This document shows positions 13,989 to 14,101 of a stretch of 14,101 nt of DNA, one piece after another. The stretch spans positions 1 to 14,101 of the forward strand of contig JBCBJZ010000100.1 of assembly GCA_038522635.1 (NCBI GenBank), read 5' to 3'. Numbering within the stretch: the first letter of the stretch is position 1; each line of letters begins with the position of its first letter. The notes beneath the pieces are model-generated. The model made no database searches. It saw only the letters and a program-made list of their open reading frames with translations, and was not told the origin of the DNA. Position numbers and translations under genes: made by a program. This DNA is from JBCBJZ01 sp038522635. GTDB taxonomy: Bacteria; Pseudomonadota; Alphaproteobacteria; Rhizobiales; Hyphomicrobiaceae.

Positions 13989-14081
13989 GGGCGCAAAGTA
14001 CTGATCACCAGCTCAGACACGCACGCCTTGCCTTTGCGCCCAAAGTTGCTCTGCACTTTAAGATTAGATCATCTTTGGGCG
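13989..14081. other. Three complementary segments able to form alternative hairpins
   Basis: GGGCGCAAAG (13989-13998) pairs over 10 bp with CTTTGCGCCC (14032-14041). The overlapping CGCCCAAAG (14037-14045) pairs over 9 bp with CTTTGGGCG (14073-14081). The middle block CTTTGCGCCCAAAG also folds on itself (CTTTG-CGCC-CAAAG). The long hairpins share bases and exclude each other. The last loop is AT-rich (ACTTTAAGATTAGATCAT, 14055-14072), unlike the surroundings, and could hold a promoter or protein site. It may be the leader of a gene beyond the window or the 3' end of one on the other strand. Confidence 0.5.
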
Positions 14082-14101
14082 ATTTCGGGCTCACCTGTGG
14101 T

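Noticed and set aside
13904..14101. Frame with ATG overlapping the SDR stop (TAATG) and open to the window end
   Set aside because: No ribosome-binding site; the first 30 residues are low-complexity Ala/Thr/Pro; it runs through the alternative hairpins. It could be a real partial gene, but 66 codons are not enough to support it.

Overview
The window is a GC-rich bacterial chromosome segment, most probably from an alphaproteobacterium. The evidence is the ubiE-ubiB pair next to coaBC-dut and mutM-enoyl-CoA hydratase, the alphaproteobacterial style of CoaBC, and the overall base composition. I cannot fix the genus. In many alphaproteobacteria these genes lie close to dnaA and the replication origin. 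Here the expected rpsT-dnaA continuation after the enoyl-CoA hydratase is absent.

Layout. Positions 1-317 hold one small unknown gene (+) and a hairpin terminator. Positions 318-1307 are cysK (-), with a 260-bp leader that carries a perfect operator-like palindrome and a strong hairpin. Positions 1568-7096 are a compact minus-strand operon read ubiE, ubiB, an M24 'pita-bread' hydrolase, coaBC, dut. Its gene junctions are 4, 27 and 12 nt, then a 4-nt ATGA overlap. It makes ubiquinone-pathway proteins, a coenzyme A biosynthetic fusion enzyme and dUTPase, plus an enzyme of unknown substrate that lacks the usual metal ligands of its family. Divergent from ubiE is mutM (7244-8203, +), followed after a featureless 363-bp gap by an enoyl-CoA hydratase (8567-9340, +).

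The right-hand part (9341-14101) is less conventional. It holds a small GC-rich tandem repeat with a run of ten G, then two minus-strand six-helix membrane proteins that appear to be diverged paralogues of each other. Divergent from them is a periplasmic di-haem cytochrome c peroxidase/MauG-type protein with a 23-bp dyad just upstream of its start. Next come a 323-bp gap with a hairpin and a perfect DnaA box, a small lipoprotein, and an SDR-fold protein lacking the catalytic Tyr and Lys. The last 110 bases hold three complementary segments that can form alternative, mutually exclusive hairpins.

No transposase, integrase, CRISPR array, tRNA or rRNA was recognised. The core part is ordinary housekeeping. 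The observations most worth follow-up are the metal-ligand-free M24 protein inside a housekeeping operon, the paralogous membrane-protein pair, the cysK leader, the dyad before the peroxidase gene and the alternative hairpins at the right end. None of these amounts to a demonstrated new system.
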